From Streptomyces sp. NBC_00249 (lineage in GTDB: Bacteria; Actinomycetota; Actinomycetes; Streptomycetales; Streptomycetaceae), in the NCBI RefSeq assembly GCF_026342355.1, contig NZ_JAPEMV010000002.1, forward strand, positions 1,054,001 through 1,118,000: DNA of 64,000 nt, read 5' to 3'. The notes beneath the pieces are model-generated. The model was given only the letters and a program-made list of their open reading frames with translations, was not told the origin of the DNA and did no database searches. Shown one piece after another: positions 25,795-35,811 of this stretch. A program made the translations under genes and the position numbers. The stretch's first letter is position 1, and each line of letters starts with the position of its first letter.

Positions 25795-27675
25795 CTACTC
25801 CACCGTCACCGACTTGGCGAGATTACGCGGCTGGTCCACCTCGTTGCCGCGCGCCGTGGCCAGCTCGCACGCGAACACCTGCAGCGGCACCGTCGCCACC
25901 AGCGGCTGGAGCAGGGTCGGGGTGGCCGGGATCCGGATCAGGTGGTCGGCGTAGGGGACGACCGTCTCGTCGCCCTCCTCCGCGATCACGATGGTCCGCG
26001 CCCCGCGCGCCCGGATCTCCTGGATGTTCGACACGATCTTGTCGTGCAGGACCGAACGGCCGCGCGGCGAGGGGACGACCACGACCACCGGGAGGTCCTT
26101 CTCGATCAGTGCGATCGGTCCGTGCTTCAGCTCGCCCGCCGCGAAGCCCTCGGCGTGCATGTACGCGAGCTCCTTGAGCTTGAGCGCGCCTTCCAGTGCC
26201 ACCGGGTAGCCGACGTGCCGCCCCAGGAACAGCACGGTGTTCTTGTCGGCGAGGGAGCGCGCGAGGGCCCGTACGGGCTCCATCGTCTCCAGGACGGTGT
26301 CCACGGCCGCGGCGATGTCCGACAGTTCGCGGATCACCGCCTGGATCTCGTCGCCCCACTTCGTGCCCCGTACCTGCCCGAGGTACAGGGCGACCAGGTA
26401 GCAGGCGACCAGTTGCGTCAGGAACGCCTTCGTCGAGGCGACGGCGACCTCGGGACCGGCGTGCGTGTACAGCACGGCGTCCGATTCGCGCGGGATCGTC
26501 GACCCGTTCGTGTTGCAGACGGCCAGCACCTTGGCGCCCTGCTCGCGCGCGTGCCGCAGCGCCATGAGGGTGTCCATGGTCTCGCCGGACTGCGAGATCG
26601 CGATCACCAGCGTCCGCTGGTCCAGGATCGGGTCGCGGTAGCGGAACTCGCTGGCCAGCTCCGTCTCGCACGGGATGCGGGTCCAGTGCTCGATGGCCAG
26701 CTTCGCGATCATGCCCGCGTGGTACGCCGTACCGCACGCCACGATCACGACCTTGTCGACCTCGCGCAGCACCGAGTCGGGGATGCGCACCTCGTCGAGG
26801 GTCAGCAGGCCGCTCGCGTCGATCCTGCCCAGAAGGGTGTCGGCGACAGCCTTCGGCTGCTCGGCGATCTCCTTGAGCATGAAGTAGTCGTATCCCCCCT
26901 TCTCGGCCGCCGAGGCGTCCCAGTCCACGTGGTACGCGCGCACCTGCGCGGGCGCACCGTCGAAGCCGGTCACCGAGACCCCGTCGCGGCGGAGCTCGAC
27001 GACCTGGTCCTGCCCCAGCTCGATCGCGGACCGGGTGTGGGCGATGAACGCGGCCACGTCCGAGGCGAGGAAGTTCTCACCCTCTCCAACGCCCACCACC
27101 AGGGGGGAGTTCCGGCGGGCGCCGACCACCACGTCCGGTTCGTCGGCGTGCACGGCGACCAGCGTGAAGGCGCCCTCCAGCCGCCGGCACACCTGCCGCA
27201 TCGCCTCCGCGAGCCGACCGCCGCCGGCCTCCCGGGCCCCGGCCCCGGGCGCGAGCTCCGCGAAGTGCTCCGCCAGCAGGTGCGCCACGACCTCGGTGTC
27301 CGTCTCGGACTCCAGCCGGTGCCCGCGCCCGGCCAGTTCGGCGCGCAGCGCGGCGAAGTTCTCGATGATGCCGTTGTGCACGACGGCCACCCGCCCGGAG
27401 TTGTCCAGGTGGGGATGGGCGTTGACGTCGGTGGGACCGCCGTGGGTCGCCCACCGCGTGTGCCCGAGTCCCGTGGAGCCGAACGGCAGCGGGTGCCCGA
27501 CGAGTTCCTTCTCCAGGTTGACCAGCTTGCCGGCCTTCTTGACGTTGGCGAGGCCCCCGTCGGCGAGGACGGCGACACCCGCCGAGTCGTAGCCGCGGTA
27601 CTCCAGCCGCTTCAGTCCGGCGATGACCACATCGAGCGCCGACTGCGCTCCTACGTAACCCACAATTCCGCACAT
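25795..27675 (-). CDS. glmS: Glutamine-fructose-6-phosphate aminotransferase (isomerizing)
   Basis: A 626-residue enzyme making glucosamine-6-phosphate, the entry to cell-wall amino sugars. The N-terminal glutaminase starts at the catalytic Cys2 (MCGIVGYVG) and includes GHTRWATHG and HNGIIENF. Two SIS isomerase domains follow (about 290-600), with [15 protein letters not shown], and the C-terminus is [10 protein letters not shown] small Gly/Ala-rich insertion near 150 ([12 protein letters not shown]) makes it slightly longer than usual. No riboswitch-like leader is evident; a terminator hairpin lies 55 bp upstream. It pairs functionally with glmM in this window. Confidence 0.97.
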   Translation of the reverse strand: MCGIVGYVGAQSALDVVIAGLKRLEYRGYDSAGVAVLADGGLANVKKAGKLVNLEKELVGHPLPFGSTGLGHTRWATHGGPTDVNAHPHLDNSGRVAVVHNGIIENFAALRAELAGRGHRLESETDTEVVAHLLAEHFAELAPGAGAREAGGGRLAEAMRQVCRRLEGAFTLVAVHADEPDVVVGARRNSPLVVGVGEGENFLASDVAAFIAHTRSAIELGQDQVVELRRDGVSVTGFDGAPAQVRAYHVDWDASAAEKGGYDYFMLKEIAEQPKAVADTLLGRIDASGLLTLDEVRIPDSVLREVDKVVIVACGTAYHAGMIAKLAIEHWTRIPCETELASEFRYRDPILDQRTLVIAISQSGETMDTLMALRHAREQGAKVLAVCNTNGSTIPRESDAVLYTHAGPEVAVASTKAFLTQLVACYLVALYLGQVRGTKWGDEIQAVIRELSDIAAAVDTVLETMEPVRALARSLADKNTVLFLGRHVGYPVALEGALKLKELAYMHAEGFAAGELKHGPIALIEKDLPVVVVVPSPRGRSVLHDKIVSNIQEIRARGARTIVIAEEGDETVVPYADHLIRIPATPTLLQPLVATVPLQVFACELATARGNEVDQPRNLAKSVTVE

Positions 27676-27729
27676 AGGCCGCAGCGTACGCCGTGGCCGG
27701 CCGTCCGCCCGGTACCTGAACAAGACGAA

Positions 27730-27763
27730 AACCCCGCTCCGGCGAATGCGCCGGAGCGGGGTT
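27730..27763. terminator. Terminator upstream of glmS
   Basis: A 15-bp perfect stem (AACCCCGCTCCGGCG and its complement) with a 4-nt loop. It lies 66 bp after the leftward lipoprotein gene and before glmS, so it separates the two transcription units. Confidence 0.85.
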
Positions 27764-27828
27764 GACGGTCGTTCGAACGGCCCTGCGCACGCCGTGAAGC
27801 ACGCCGCTGCGCACGCCGTGACGCGTGC

Positions 27829-28656
27829 TCAGCCGAGCTTGCCCACCTGCGCGTCGACCACGGCACCCGGCAGGTCGACCTCACCGGACGGCCGGGCCGC
27901 GTAGAAGTTCACGAGGGTGCCGCCCTTGCGGGCCACCACGACCTCGGTCTCGTAGCTCTCCCCGCCCGACTCGGCCCGCACGGAGTACGCGACGGCCTCG
28001 TCGGCACGTCCCGCGCCCACTCCGGCCCCGGACCCGGTGGGTACGGCGACCGGGACGACCTCGGTCACCCGCACCGTCCTGCCGCCACCGGTCGCGGAGT
28101 AGCCCCCCTCGCAGGCCGGGCCCGCGGCCCGGACCTCGGCGAGGTGCTCCCCGGCGCGGTCGCCCGCGTACGAGCCGAGGGTCACCACCGTCACGGTCGA
28201 GCTGGCGGCGTCCAGCGCGGCCTGCCCGCGCTCGCGCTCGGTGGCTCCGGCGGGCAGCGGCAGCGATTCGGCCACCACGGAGGCCCGGGCCCAGCCGGTG
28301 CGCCCGGCCGGCAGGAAGCCGACGGCCGCGTAGGCCAGCGCCCGGCACTCGGGCCGGTCGACGCCGGGCAGGGCGCCGTCCTGCGTCCCGGCGGTGATCA
28401 GGTGTCCCCCCAGGTCCCCCTGCGCGAGGACCGCGGCGGCCGGCTGCCCGTCCGCCCCGCGGGCCTTCGGCAGGGAGGCGGAGACCACGGCGGAGCCGGA
28501 GGGCCCGCCCGTGGCTGCCCCGGCCGCGGGCGCGCACCCGGCGGCCAGCACGGCCAGCGGCGGCAGCAGAAGAAGCGGCAGGAGCGGCGCGTGCCAGGTC
28601 AGCGGCACCGCCGCCCCGCTCGTGAAGGTACGTCGTAGCCGTACCGGTCCCCCCAC
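27829..28656 (-). CDS. Putative lipoprotein, paralogue of upstream gene
   Basis: A 275-residue exported protein. Its helix (about 22-40, PLLPLLLLPPLAVLAAGC) ends in a lipobox Cys at about 41. The mature part resembles the next gene upstream: VTVVTLGSYAGDRAGEHLAE and the C-terminal VARKGGTLVNFYA...VVDAQVGKLG pattern. GTG 28656 is 6 bp after the preceding stop codon, so the pair forms an operon. The family resembles mycobacterial sensor-type lipoproteins of unknown role; no catalytic residues are seen. Confidence 0.8.
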   Translation of the reverse strand: MGGPVRLRRTFTSGAAVPLTWHAPLLPLLLLPPLAVLAAGCAPAAGAATGGPSGSAVVSASLPKARGADGQPAAAVLAQGDLGGHLITAGTQDGALPGVDRPECRALAYAAVGFLPAGRTGWARASVVAESLPLPAGATERERGQAALDAASSTVTVVTLGSYAGDRAGEHLAEVRAAGPACEGGYSATGGGRTVRVTEVVPVAVPTGSGAGVGAGRADEAVAYSVRAESGGESYETEVVVARKGGTLVNFYAARPSGEVDLPGAVVDAQVGKLG

Positions 28657-28661
28657 CCGCG

Positions 28662-29441
28662 TCAGCCGATCTTCTTGGCCTGCGCCTCGACGACCGGCTT
28701 CGGCTGGGTGGCCGTACCGGCCACGCTGACGGAGAAGAAGCTGGCCAGGGTGTTGCCCTTGCGCACGACGACGAACTGCATGGTGTTCTTGTCGCCGTCC
28801 TTCAGGTCCAGCACCGTGTTGAAGGCGAGGGCCTCGTCACCGGCGGTGACCGGGGCGGAGGGGGCGACCTTCTCGACCTTGGTGGGCTCCCCGTCGACGG
28901 TGACCGTGTAGCCGGCGGCGCAGGCCGTGGTCGCGGTCTTCAGCGCGGCGAAGGCCTCCTCGGCGCCCTTGCCGTCGTAGGAGCTGAGGATCACCGACGT
29001 ACGGGTGATGCTGAGGCCGCCCTTGATCGCGTCGAGCTTCTCCTCGACGGTCGCGTTGTCGGCCGGCTTCTTCGGCTTCTCCAGGGCCGCGATGCCCGCG
29101 GTGCCGACGGGGGTGCCGAGCGCCTTGTAGCTCTGGAGCTGGATCACCGGCTTGCAGTCGGCCTTGTCGCCCTCGTACTTCTGCGCCTGCCCGGCCTTGG
29201 CGGCCTTGTCCTCCTCGACGGTGAACTCCGGCAGGTCGGCCTGGGCGACGAGCAGCGCGGTCAGCTCCGCCGCCGACTTCGCCTTCGCACCCGCGGCCGG
29301 GGCGCTCGCCGAGGCGGCGGGCTTGCCCTCCGGCTTCGCGTCGGCCTTGGTGTCCGAGTCGGAGCCGCAGGCGGTGGCCAGCAGGCTCAGGGACACCGCG
29401 GAAGCGGCCAGGACGGAACGACGGACAAGAGCGGTACGCAC
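28662..29441 (-). CDS. Putative lipoprotein
   Basis: A 259-residue exported lipoprotein with signal peptide and lipobox LLATAC (Cys about 24), followed by an Asp/Lys/Ala-rich linker. The mature domain, from about 55 to the end, contains TSVILSSYDGKGAEEAFAAL and ends VVRKGNTLASFFSVS...EAQAKKIG, the same frame as its downstream paralogue. Its cysteines could form disulfides outside the cell. GTG 29441 has GGGGGAG 8 nt upstream. It is divergent from coaA across 266 bp, which must hold both promoters. Confidence 0.82.
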   Translation of the reverse strand: MRTALVRRSVLAASAVSLSLLATACGSDSDTKADAKPEGKPAASASAPAAGAKAKSAAELTALLVAQADLPEFTVEEDKAAKAGQAQKYEGDKADCKPVIQLQSYKALGTPVGTAGIAALEKPKKPADNATVEEKLDAIKGGLSITRTSVILSSYDGKGAEEAFAALKTATTACAAGYTVTVDGEPTKVEKVAPSAPVTAGDEALAFNTVLDLKDGDKNTMQFVVVRKGNTLASFFSVSVAGTATQPKPVVEAQAKKIG

Positions 29442-29707
29442 GAAAGGAACTCCCCCGGGAAACGGACACAGCGCAGCGCAGATCGGCACGGCGGTGCGAA
29501 CAATGTACGCCCCGCTTCGATCGCGTGATCGGCATTTTTGGCGCGGCCCCCGAATCGTGATCCGCACGAGACTCCGCAGGCTTCCGATCGATACCTGCTC
29601 GCGTACAACCCTCCGTCCCCGGCCCCCACCCGCCCCTGCCCGCTCTCCCCCGCCCACGTGACCGACCCCACCACCCACAACCGCCCCCGAGCCCCGACAA
29701 TGGCGGT

Positions 29708-30727
29708 GTGATCACATCGCCGACGCGTTGCACGCCGGACCGCGCAACGGAGCGCACCGGCCCCCGCCGGGCTCCCGACGCCTCCCCGTACGTCGACCTG
29801 ACCCGCGCCGAGTGGAGCGCCCTGCGCGAGCGCACGCCCCTGCCGCTCACCGCGGAGGAGGTCGAGCGGCTGCGCGGCCTCGGCGATGTCATCGACCTCG
29901 ACGAGGTACGGGACGTCTACCTCCCGCTCTCGCGCCTCCTCAACCTGTACGTCGGCGCCACGAGCACCCTGCGCGGCACCGTGAACACCTTCCTGGGCGA
30001 CGCCGCCAACGGCCACGGCGCCCAGCAGGGCACCCCCTTCGTCATAGGGGTCGCCGGTTCCGTCGCCGTCGGCAAGTCCACCGTGGCCCGTCTGCTCCAG
30101 GCCCTGCTGGCCCGCTGGCCGGAGCACCCGCGCGTGGAGCTGGTCACCACGGACGGCTTCCTGTACCCGATGAAGGAGCTCCAGCGCCGCGGCCTGACCT
30201 CCCGCAAGGGCTTCCCGGAGTCCTACGACCGGCGCGCGCTGACCCGCTTCGTCGCGGACATCAAGGCGGGCAAGGACGAGGTCACGGCCCCGGTCTACTC
30301 GCACCTGATCTACGACATCGTCCCCGACGAGAAGCTCGTCGTGCGCCGCCCCGACATCCTGATCGTCGAGGGCCTGAACGTCCTGCAGCCCGCGCTGCCC
30401 GGCAAGGACGGCCGGACCAGGGTCGGTCTCGCCGACTACTTCGACTTCAGCGTGTACGTGGACGCCCGCCCCGAGGACATCGAGCGCTGGTACCTGGGCC
30501 GCTTCCGCAAGCTGCGCGAGACCGCGTTCCAGAACCCGTTCTCCTACTTCCGCAAGTACACCCAGGTCTCCGAGGAGGAGGCCCTGGAGTACGCGCAGAC
30601 GATGTGGCGGACCATCAACAAGCCCAACCTCCTGGAGAACGTGGCCCCCACCCGCGGCCGCGCCACGCTGGTCGTGCGCAAGGGCCCGGACCACAAGGTG
30701 CAGAAGCTGAGCCTGCGCAAGCTGTGA
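29708..30727 (+). CDS. coaA: Type I pantothenate kinase
   Basis: A 339-residue enzyme catalysing the first committed step of coenzyme A synthesis. The P-loop is GSVAVGKST (117-125), followed by [20 protein letters not shown], the catalytic region [11 protein letters not shown], and [15 protein letters not shown] sequence with [13 protein letters not shown]. The family core starts near residue 27; the GTG at 29708 has no clear ribosome-binding site, so the true start could be slightly downstream. It is 16 bp upstream of the DUF389 gene. Confidence 0.95.
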   Translation: MITSPTRCTPDRATERTGPRRAPDASPYVDLTRAEWSALRERTPLPLTAEEVERLRGLGDVIDLDEVRDVYLPLSRLLNLYVGATSTLRGTVNTFLGDAANGHGAQQGTPFVIGVAGSVAVGKSTVARLLQALLARWPEHPRVELVTTDGFLYPMKELQRRGLTSRKGFPESYDRRALTRFVADIKAGKDEVTAPVYSHLIYDIVPDEKLVVRRPDILIVEGLNVLQPALPGKDGRTRVGLADYFDFSVYVDARPEDIERWYLGRFRKLRETAFQNPFSYFRKYTQVSEEEALEYAQTMWRTINKPNLLENVAPTRGRATLVVRKGPDHKVQKLSLRKL

Positions 30728-30743
30728 GCACTAGGGTGCGGCC

Positions 30744-31715
30744 ATGCTGCATCTGAGGATGATCACCCCGCACCACCTCACCGAACAGGTCGTCGAGCTG
30801 ATCGACCAGACGGTCGGCACCACCCACCTGGTCGTGCTGACGGGCGCGGCCCGTGAGCCCGAGGGTGACGTGGTCATGTGCGACGTGGCCCGCGAGGCGG
30901 CCGACGAGCTGCTCCAGGAGATGCGCACGCTCGGCATCGGTCAGTCCGGCTCGATCGCCGTCGAGAACATCGACCTGTCGATCTCCCGGCGCGCGGACGC
31001 GGCGGAGGAGGAGGCTCCGGGCGAGGCCGCCGACGCGGTGATCTGGGAGCAGCTGGCCGAGTCCACGCACGAGGAGTCGACCCTCACGATCACCTTCAGC
31101 GTGTTCCTGATCGTCGCCACGATGATCGCCGCCTGCGGTGTGGTCCTGGACAACGCGATCCTGATCGTGGGCGCGATGGCGGTGGGTCCCGAGTTCGGGC
31201 CGCTGGCCGGGATCTGTACGGGTCTGGTCCAGCGGGAGCCGAAGCTCGCCGCCCGCTCGATGTTCGCCCTGCTGGTCGGCTTCGCGGCGGCGATCGTGGC
31301 CACGACCGTGTTCAGCCTGGTCATGAACGCGCTGGGGCTGTTCCACGCCGGGATGCTCGACAACCCCCGGCCGAACACCAGCTTCATCTGGCAGCCCGAC
31401 CCGTTCTCCTTCGTCGTGGCGCTGCTGGCGGGCGTGGCCGGGATGCTGTCGCTGACCTCGGCGAAGTCCGGGGCGCTGGTCGGCGTGGCGATCTCGGTGA
31501 CCACCGTGCCGGCCGCCGCCAATGCCGCCGTGGCGCTCAGCTACGGGGAGTTCGGCCAGATGTGGGGTTCGGCGCTGCAGCTGCTGCTGAACCTGTGCGG
31601 CATCATCCTGTCGGGCACGCTCACCCTCATCGGCTGGAAACTGCTGTGGCGCACCCAGCAGGGCCGGATGACCCGGCCGCCGGGTGCGCCACAGCACAAC
31701 TTCAAGAAGCGCTGA
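30744..31715 (+). CDS. DUF389 domain-containing membrane protein
   Basis: A 323-residue protein. The soluble N-terminus (about 1-105, MLHLRMITPHHLTEQVVELI) is followed by the membrane DUF389 domain, about 112-300. The signature stretches are FSVFLIVATMIAACGVVLDN, AILIVGAMAVGPEFGPLAGI and GMLSLTSAKSGALVGVAISV. About five to six helices are present. The function of DUF389 proteins is not established. It follows coaA by 16 bp and is probably co-transcribed with it. Confidence 0.9.
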   Translation: MLHLRMITPHHLTEQVVELIDQTVGTTHLVVLTGAAREPEGDVVMCDVAREAADELLQEMRTLGIGQSGSIAVENIDLSISRRADAAEEEAPGEAADAVIWEQLAESTHEESTLTITFSVFLIVATMIAACGVVLDNAILIVGAMAVGPEFGPLAGICTGLVQREPKLAARSMFALLVGFAAAIVATTVFSLVMNALGLFHAGMLDNPRPNTSFIWQPDPFSFVVALLAGVAGMLSLTSAKSGALVGVAISVTTVPAAANAAVALSYGEFGQMWGSALQLLLNLCGIILSGTLTLIGWKLLWRTQQGRMTRPPGAPQHNFKKR

Positions 31716-31752
31716 CCGCCGGAGCGGCCGGGCGAGATCCGGAAGAGCCGGC

Positions 31753-33111
31753 CTAGCCCAGCGCCGATTTCACGACGTCGGCCAGCCGGCCGGCGACGGC
31801 GCGCGCCTGCTCGATGTCGGCGGCCTCCACCATCACCCGTACGAGCGGCTCCGTACCGGACGGACGGAGCAGTACCCGGCCGGTCGCGCCCAGCTCGCGC
31901 TCGGCGTCGGCGACGGCCGCGGCCAGCTCGCCGGAGGTCCTGACCCGGGACTTGTCCACGTCGGGGACGTTGATCAGGACCTGCGGCAGCCGCTCCATGA
32001 CCCCGGCCAGCTCGGCCAGCGGGCGCCCGGTGGCCGCGACGCGCGCCGCCAGCAACAGGCCGGTCAGGGTGCCGTCGCCGGTCGTCGCGTGGTCGAGGAT
32101 GATCACGTGGCCGGACTGCTCGCCGCCCAGCGCGTAGCCGTGCTCCTTCATCGACTCCAGCACGTAGCGGTCGCCGACACCGGTCTGCACGACCTGGATG
32201 CCCTCGCCCTCCATGGCCAGCTTGAAGCCCAGGTTGGACATGACGGTGCCGACCACGGTGTTCTCCCGCAGCTGGCCCGCCTCGCGCATGGCCAGTGCGA
32301 GCACCGCGAGGATCTGGTCGCCGTCGACCTCGGCGCCGGTGTGGTCCACGGCCAGGCAGCGGTCGGCGTCACCGTCGTGCGCGATGCCGAAGTCGGCGCC
32401 GTGCTCGACGACGGCGGCCTTCAGCAGGCCCAGGTGGGTGGAGCCGCAGCCGTCGTTGATGTTCAGGCCGTCGGGCTCGGCGCCGATCGTGACGATCTCC
32501 GCGCCCGCGCGGGTGAAGGCCTCGGGCGAGACGTAGGCGGCCGCGCCGTGAGCCTCGTCGAGGACGACCTTGAGGCCTTCGAGACGGTTCGGGAGGACCC
32601 CGATGAGGTGGGCGACGTACTTGTCGAAGCCCTCGGTGTAGTCGGAGACGCGGCCGACGCCGTCACCGGTGGGCCGGTCCCAGGGGGCGCCCGTGCGGTG
32701 CTCCTCGTAGACGGACTCGATGCGGTCTTCCAGGTCGTCGGCGAGCTTGTGGCCGCCGCGCGCGAAGAACTTGATGCCGTTGTCGGGCATCGCGTTGTGG
32801 CTGGCGGACAGCATCACGCCGAGGTCGGCGCCCAGCGCACCGGTGAGGTACGCCACCGCCGGGGTGGGCAGCACACCGACGCGCAGGACGTCCACGCCGG
32901 CGCTGGCGAGGCCGGCGACGACCGCGGCCTCCAGGAACTCGCCCGACGCGCGGGGGTCACGGCCGACGACGGCCGTGGCGCGGTGGCCCGCGAAGGTGCC
33001 CGCCTCGGCCAGTACGTGCGCGGCCGCCACGGAGAGGCCGAGCGCGAGCTCGGCCGTCAGATCCGCGTTGGCGACGCCTCGTACACCGTCCGTCCCGAAG
33101 AGTCGTCCCAC
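31753..33111 (-). CDS. glmM: Phosphoglucosamine mutase
   Basis: A 452-residue enzyme converting GlcN-6-P, the GlmS product, to GlcN-1-P for UDP-GlcNAc. The start region is [14 protein letters not shown]. The phospho-serine is Ser104 in [12 protein letters not shown], the metal loop DGDADRC (about 242-248), the sugar loop GGEQSGH, and the phosphate loop [14 protein letters not shown]. The start is GTG 33111 with GGGAGG 7 nt upstream; a longer in-frame extension has no family sequence. It lies downstream of rpsI past a strong terminator. Confidence 0.97.
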   Translation of the reverse strand: MGRLFGTDGVRGVANADLTAELALGLSVAAAHVLAEAGTFAGHRATAVVGRDPRASGEFLEAAVVAGLASAGVDVLRVGVLPTPAVAYLTGALGADLGVMLSASHNAMPDNGIKFFARGGHKLADDLEDRIESVYEEHRTGAPWDRPTGDGVGRVSDYTEGFDKYVAHLIGVLPNRLEGLKVVLDEAHGAAAYVSPEAFTRAGAEIVTIGAEPDGLNINDGCGSTHLGLLKAAVVEHGADFGIAHDGDADRCLAVDHTGAEVDGDQILAVLALAMREAGQLRENTVVGTVMSNLGFKLAMEGEGIQVVQTGVGDRYVLESMKEHGYALGGEQSGHVIILDHATTGDGTLTGLLLAARVAATGRPLAELAGVMERLPQVLINVPDVDKSRVRTSGELAAAVADAERELGATGRVLLRPSGTEPLVRVMVEAADIEQARAVAGRLADVVKSALG

Positions 33112-33184
33112 TGTTGTCCTCCCGAGTTCACGCTTCGCTTTGTGACCGCATGTGACAGGTATGTGCCGCTTATGGCGGTAAACG

Positions 33185-33223
33185 AACCGCCCCGGCAGCA
33201 CAGAGAGTGCTGCCGGGGCGGTT
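33185..33223. terminator. Terminator after rplM-rpsI
   Basis: A 17-bp perfect stem (AACCGCCCCGGCAGCAC and its complement) with a 5-nt loop, 25 bp after the rpsI stop codon. It ends the leftward rplM-rpsI transcript before glmM. Confidence 0.9.
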
Positions 33224-33247
33224 TCGTTGCAGAACAGCAGGCGCAGA

Positions 33248-33763
33248 TTAACGCTTGCTGTACTGCGGAGCCTTACGGGCCTTCTTGAGACCGGCCTTCT
33301 TGCGCTCGACCGCACGGTCGTCGCGGGAGAGGAAGCCGGCCTTCTTCAGCGCCGGGCGGTTGTTGTCCACGTCCGCCTCGTTCAGCGCACGGGCGACACC
33401 GAGGCGCAGGGCACCGGCCTGGCCGGAGACGCCGCCACCCGAGATGCGGGCGATGACGTCGTAGCGGCCGTCAAGCTCGAGGAGCTTGAAGGGCTCGTTG
33501 ACTTCCTGCTGGTGCACCTTGTTGGGGAAGTAGTCCTCAAGGGTGCGACCGTTGATCTTCCACTTGCCGGTGCCCGGAACGATCCGGACGCGGGCGATGG
33601 CGTTCTTGCGACGGCCCAGGCCGGCGGCCGGCTGGGGGTCGCCGAAGCGGCCGGCAAGCGACTCGGAGGTGTAGTCGCCCTCGACGACGACCTCGGACTC
33701 GGTGGTGTACTCCTCGACGCCCTCGAACTCTTCGACGGGGGTCTCGGCGGTGGTCTCGGCCAC
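33248..33763 (-). CDS. rpsI: 30S ribosomal protein S9
   Basis: A 171-residue protein. The conserved S9 core begins near residue 47 ([20 protein letters not shown]) and ends in the invariant basic tail [12 protein letters not shown], which reaches the P site. The 45-residue acidic N-terminal extension is an actinobacterial feature. It follows rplM by 42 bp in a two-gene operon. Confidence 0.97.
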   Translation of the reverse strand: MAETTAETPVEEFEGVEEYTTESEVVVEGDYTSESLAGRFGDPQPAAGLGRRKNAIARVRIVPGTGKWKINGRTLEDYFPNKVHQQEVNEPFKLLELDGRYDVIARISGGGVSGQAGALRLGVARALNEADVDNNRPALKKAGFLSRDDRAVERKKAGLKKARKAPQYSKR

Positions 33764-33805
33764 GATGCTCCTCAGAATTTTCTACGTCTTAGGGGGTGGC
33801 CGGAA

Positions 33806-34249
33806 CTACTGCGCGACCTGGGTGATCTCGAACGGCACCGGCTGCTGGGCAGCGTGGGGGTGCTGGTCGCCCGAGTAGACCTTCAGCTTCGAGAGCATCT
33901 GACGGCCCAGGGTGTTCTTGGGGAGCATGCCCTTGATGGCCTTCTCGACGGCCTTCTCCGGGTTGTTCGCCAGGAGGTCGTCGTAACGCACGGAGCGGAG
34001 ACCACCCGGGTAGCCGGAGTGGCGGTACGCCATCTTCTGGGTCGCCTTGTTGCCGGACAGGTGAACCTTGTCGGCGTTGACGATGATGACGAAGTCGCCC
34101 ATGTCCATGTGGGGGGCGTAAGTCGGCTTGTGCTTACCCCGCAGGAGGGCAGCGGCCTGGGTCGCCAGACGGCCGAGGACAACGTCCTGGGCGTCGATGA
34201 CGAGCCACTGGCGCGAGATGTCGCCGGGCTTGGGGCTGAACGTACGCAC
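33806..34249 (-). CDS. rplM: 50S ribosomal protein L13
   Basis: A 147-residue assembly-initiating protein of the large subunit. It shows [20 protein letters not shown] (about 15-34), the [19 protein letters not shown] core and [19 protein letters not shown]. It is first in the rplM-rpsI operon. The 234-bp gap up to the glycosyltransferase gene must hold its promoter; no consensus could be assigned with confidence. Confidence 0.97.
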   Translation of the reverse strand: MRTFSPKPGDISRQWLVIDAQDVVLGRLATQAAALLRGKHKPTYAPHMDMGDFVIIVNADKVHLSGNKATQKMAYRHSGYPGGLRSVRYDDLLANNPEKAVEKAIKGMLPKNTLGRQMLSKLKVYSGDQHPHAAQQPVPFEITQVAQ

Positions 34250-34483
34250 GCGTATGCCTTCGCTTCTTCAGTGGTGGGTCATCCCCGGGGGGTGAGCCCG
34301 AGGGACGGGTCCTGACATGGGTCACCACGGACGATCACGACAGCCCTGGTTCACATCGGGGACGCAACCCGTGTGTACCGCTGGTCATCGGCCCGGTGGA
34401 CCGGCGTAAGGCAAATTCACGTGAGAATGAGCAAGCCAATACGCATAACGAACCAGCAGGGTACCCCTGAAGACCTGGAAGGG

Positions 34484-35764
34484 TCAAAACGCGGTCCGCG
34501 ATCCCGTCTGGACGGGGGTAGCGGCGCACTCCGGTTCGGTCCTGGGTGGGGACCCCGTAGTTCGTACGACTTCCAGGGTAACCCGGCCGGACGGCGACGC
34601 ACGCCACCCGAGGAGCCCCGCGAGCCCGCACAGCGCCAGACAGTCGCGGAACGCCCGCCGCTTGTGCTCGAACTCCGAGGGCCACGGGATGCCCCCCAGC
34701 TGGGGCACCAGGGCCGCCCAGAACCAGGGCGAGCGCGGCGCCGACCCCTCCCGCACCCCCGAAGCCAGCAGCAGCGGCAGCACCACCAGCAGGTAGTGGT
34801 CGAAGGACGGCCGGGACACCAGGAACGCGGCGAGCATCACCATGCAGGCCGTCTCCGCCAGCCGCAGCTCCCCGCCGTCGGCGTCGTCCGTACGCCGCCA
34901 CCGCTCCCGTACGGCCCACAGCCCGGCCAGCGCCGCCGCGCCCGCCAGCACCACCGCCACCGGCTGCGGCACCCCCAGCCGGGGCAGCACCGCGATCGGC
35001 GAGGCGTCCCAGGGCAGCGCGTAGGCGTCCTGCCCCTGGAAGAGGAACGGCAGCGTCTTGGTGAAGAACAGCGTCGGGCTCGGCATCAGCAGCGCCCCCG
35101 CCAGCGACATCCCGGCGGGCACCAGCACCGCCGCGGCCAGCCCCCGCCACTGCCGGGCCAGCACGAACAGCAGCCCGACCGGCACCAGCATCGGCTTGCA
35201 GGCGATGGCCAGCCCCACCACCAGCCCGGCCGCGCCCCAGTTCCGCCGGTGCGCGCACAGCAGGGCCACCGGCAGGGCGGCCGCCGAGACCGCCGTCCAG
35301 TTCCCGATCAGCACGAGGTTCAGATACGGCTTGTAGGCGAGGGCGAACAGCCCGAGCCCCCCCACCGCGAACCGCGAGCGCACCGGCACCGAGAACAGCC
35401 GCAGCGCCGCCCACCAGCCCAGACCCACCAGCCCCGTCATCCCGAGCGGCAGCAGCCAGCGCAGCACCACCTGCGGCAGCAGCGCCTCCGGGACCGCCAT
35501 GAGCACGGCGCTGGGCAGGTACAGGAAGCGCTTGTCCTCGTACGGGGACACCCCCGCGAGCAGCGCGTCCGCCGCCTTGACCACGAAGGCGTTGTCCGAG
35601 CCCCAGTTCGACCGCAGGCTCGTCGAGACGGCGACGGTCAGGAGGATCAGGAGCGAGACCAGCCGCCAGGACCGCGGCGCCGGCTCCAGCAGCCAGGCGA
35701 TCCGCCGGTCGGCGGGGGACGGACGGTCCCACTTCAAGAACCAGATGCTAGGCCGCAGCCCCAC
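34484..35764 (-). CDS. GT87-type (DUF2029) membrane glycosyltransferase
   Basis: A 426-residue polytopic protein with about ten membrane helices and the GT-C architecture of actinobacterial polyprenyl-phosphate-mannose transferases. The first extracytoplasmic loop carries acidic residues (NWGSDNAFVVKAADALLAG, then SPYEDKRFLYLPSAVLM), the usual catalytic area. A central FFTKTLPFLFQGQDAYALPW and RPSFDHYLLVVLPLLLASG are family-like. The start is GTG, 47 bp downstream of the ABC-F gene. The acceptor is unknown; lipoglycan or glycoprotein mannosylation is likely by analogy. Confidence 0.85.
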   Translation of the reverse strand: MGLRPSIWFLKWDRPSPADRRIAWLLEPAPRSWRLVSLLILLTVAVSTSLRSNWGSDNAFVVKAADALLAGVSPYEDKRFLYLPSAVLMAVPEALLPQVVLRWLLPLGMTGLVGLGWWAALRLFSVPVRSRFAVGGLGLFALAYKPYLNLVLIGNWTAVSAAALPVALLCAHRRNWGAAGLVVGLAIACKPMLVPVGLLFVLARQWRGLAAAVLVPAGMSLAGALLMPSPTLFFTKTLPFLFQGQDAYALPWDASPIAVLPRLGVPQPVAVVLAGAAALAGLWAVRERWRRTDDADGGELRLAETACMVMLAAFLVSRPSFDHYLLVVLPLLLASGVREGSAPRSPWFWAALVPQLGGIPWPSEFEHKRRAFRDCLALCGLAGLLGWRASPSGRVTLEVVRTTGSPPRTEPECAATPVQTGSRTAF

Positions 35765-35811
35765 AACACCCTCCCCCTCGACCGTGCCCGCGTCAGAACC
35801 GCCGCCCGGCC

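Noticed and set aside
27676..27828. Possible glmS riboswitch-ribozyme before glmS
   Set aside because: The 5' region is short and holds only a terminator hairpin; no glmS-ribozyme core is visible.
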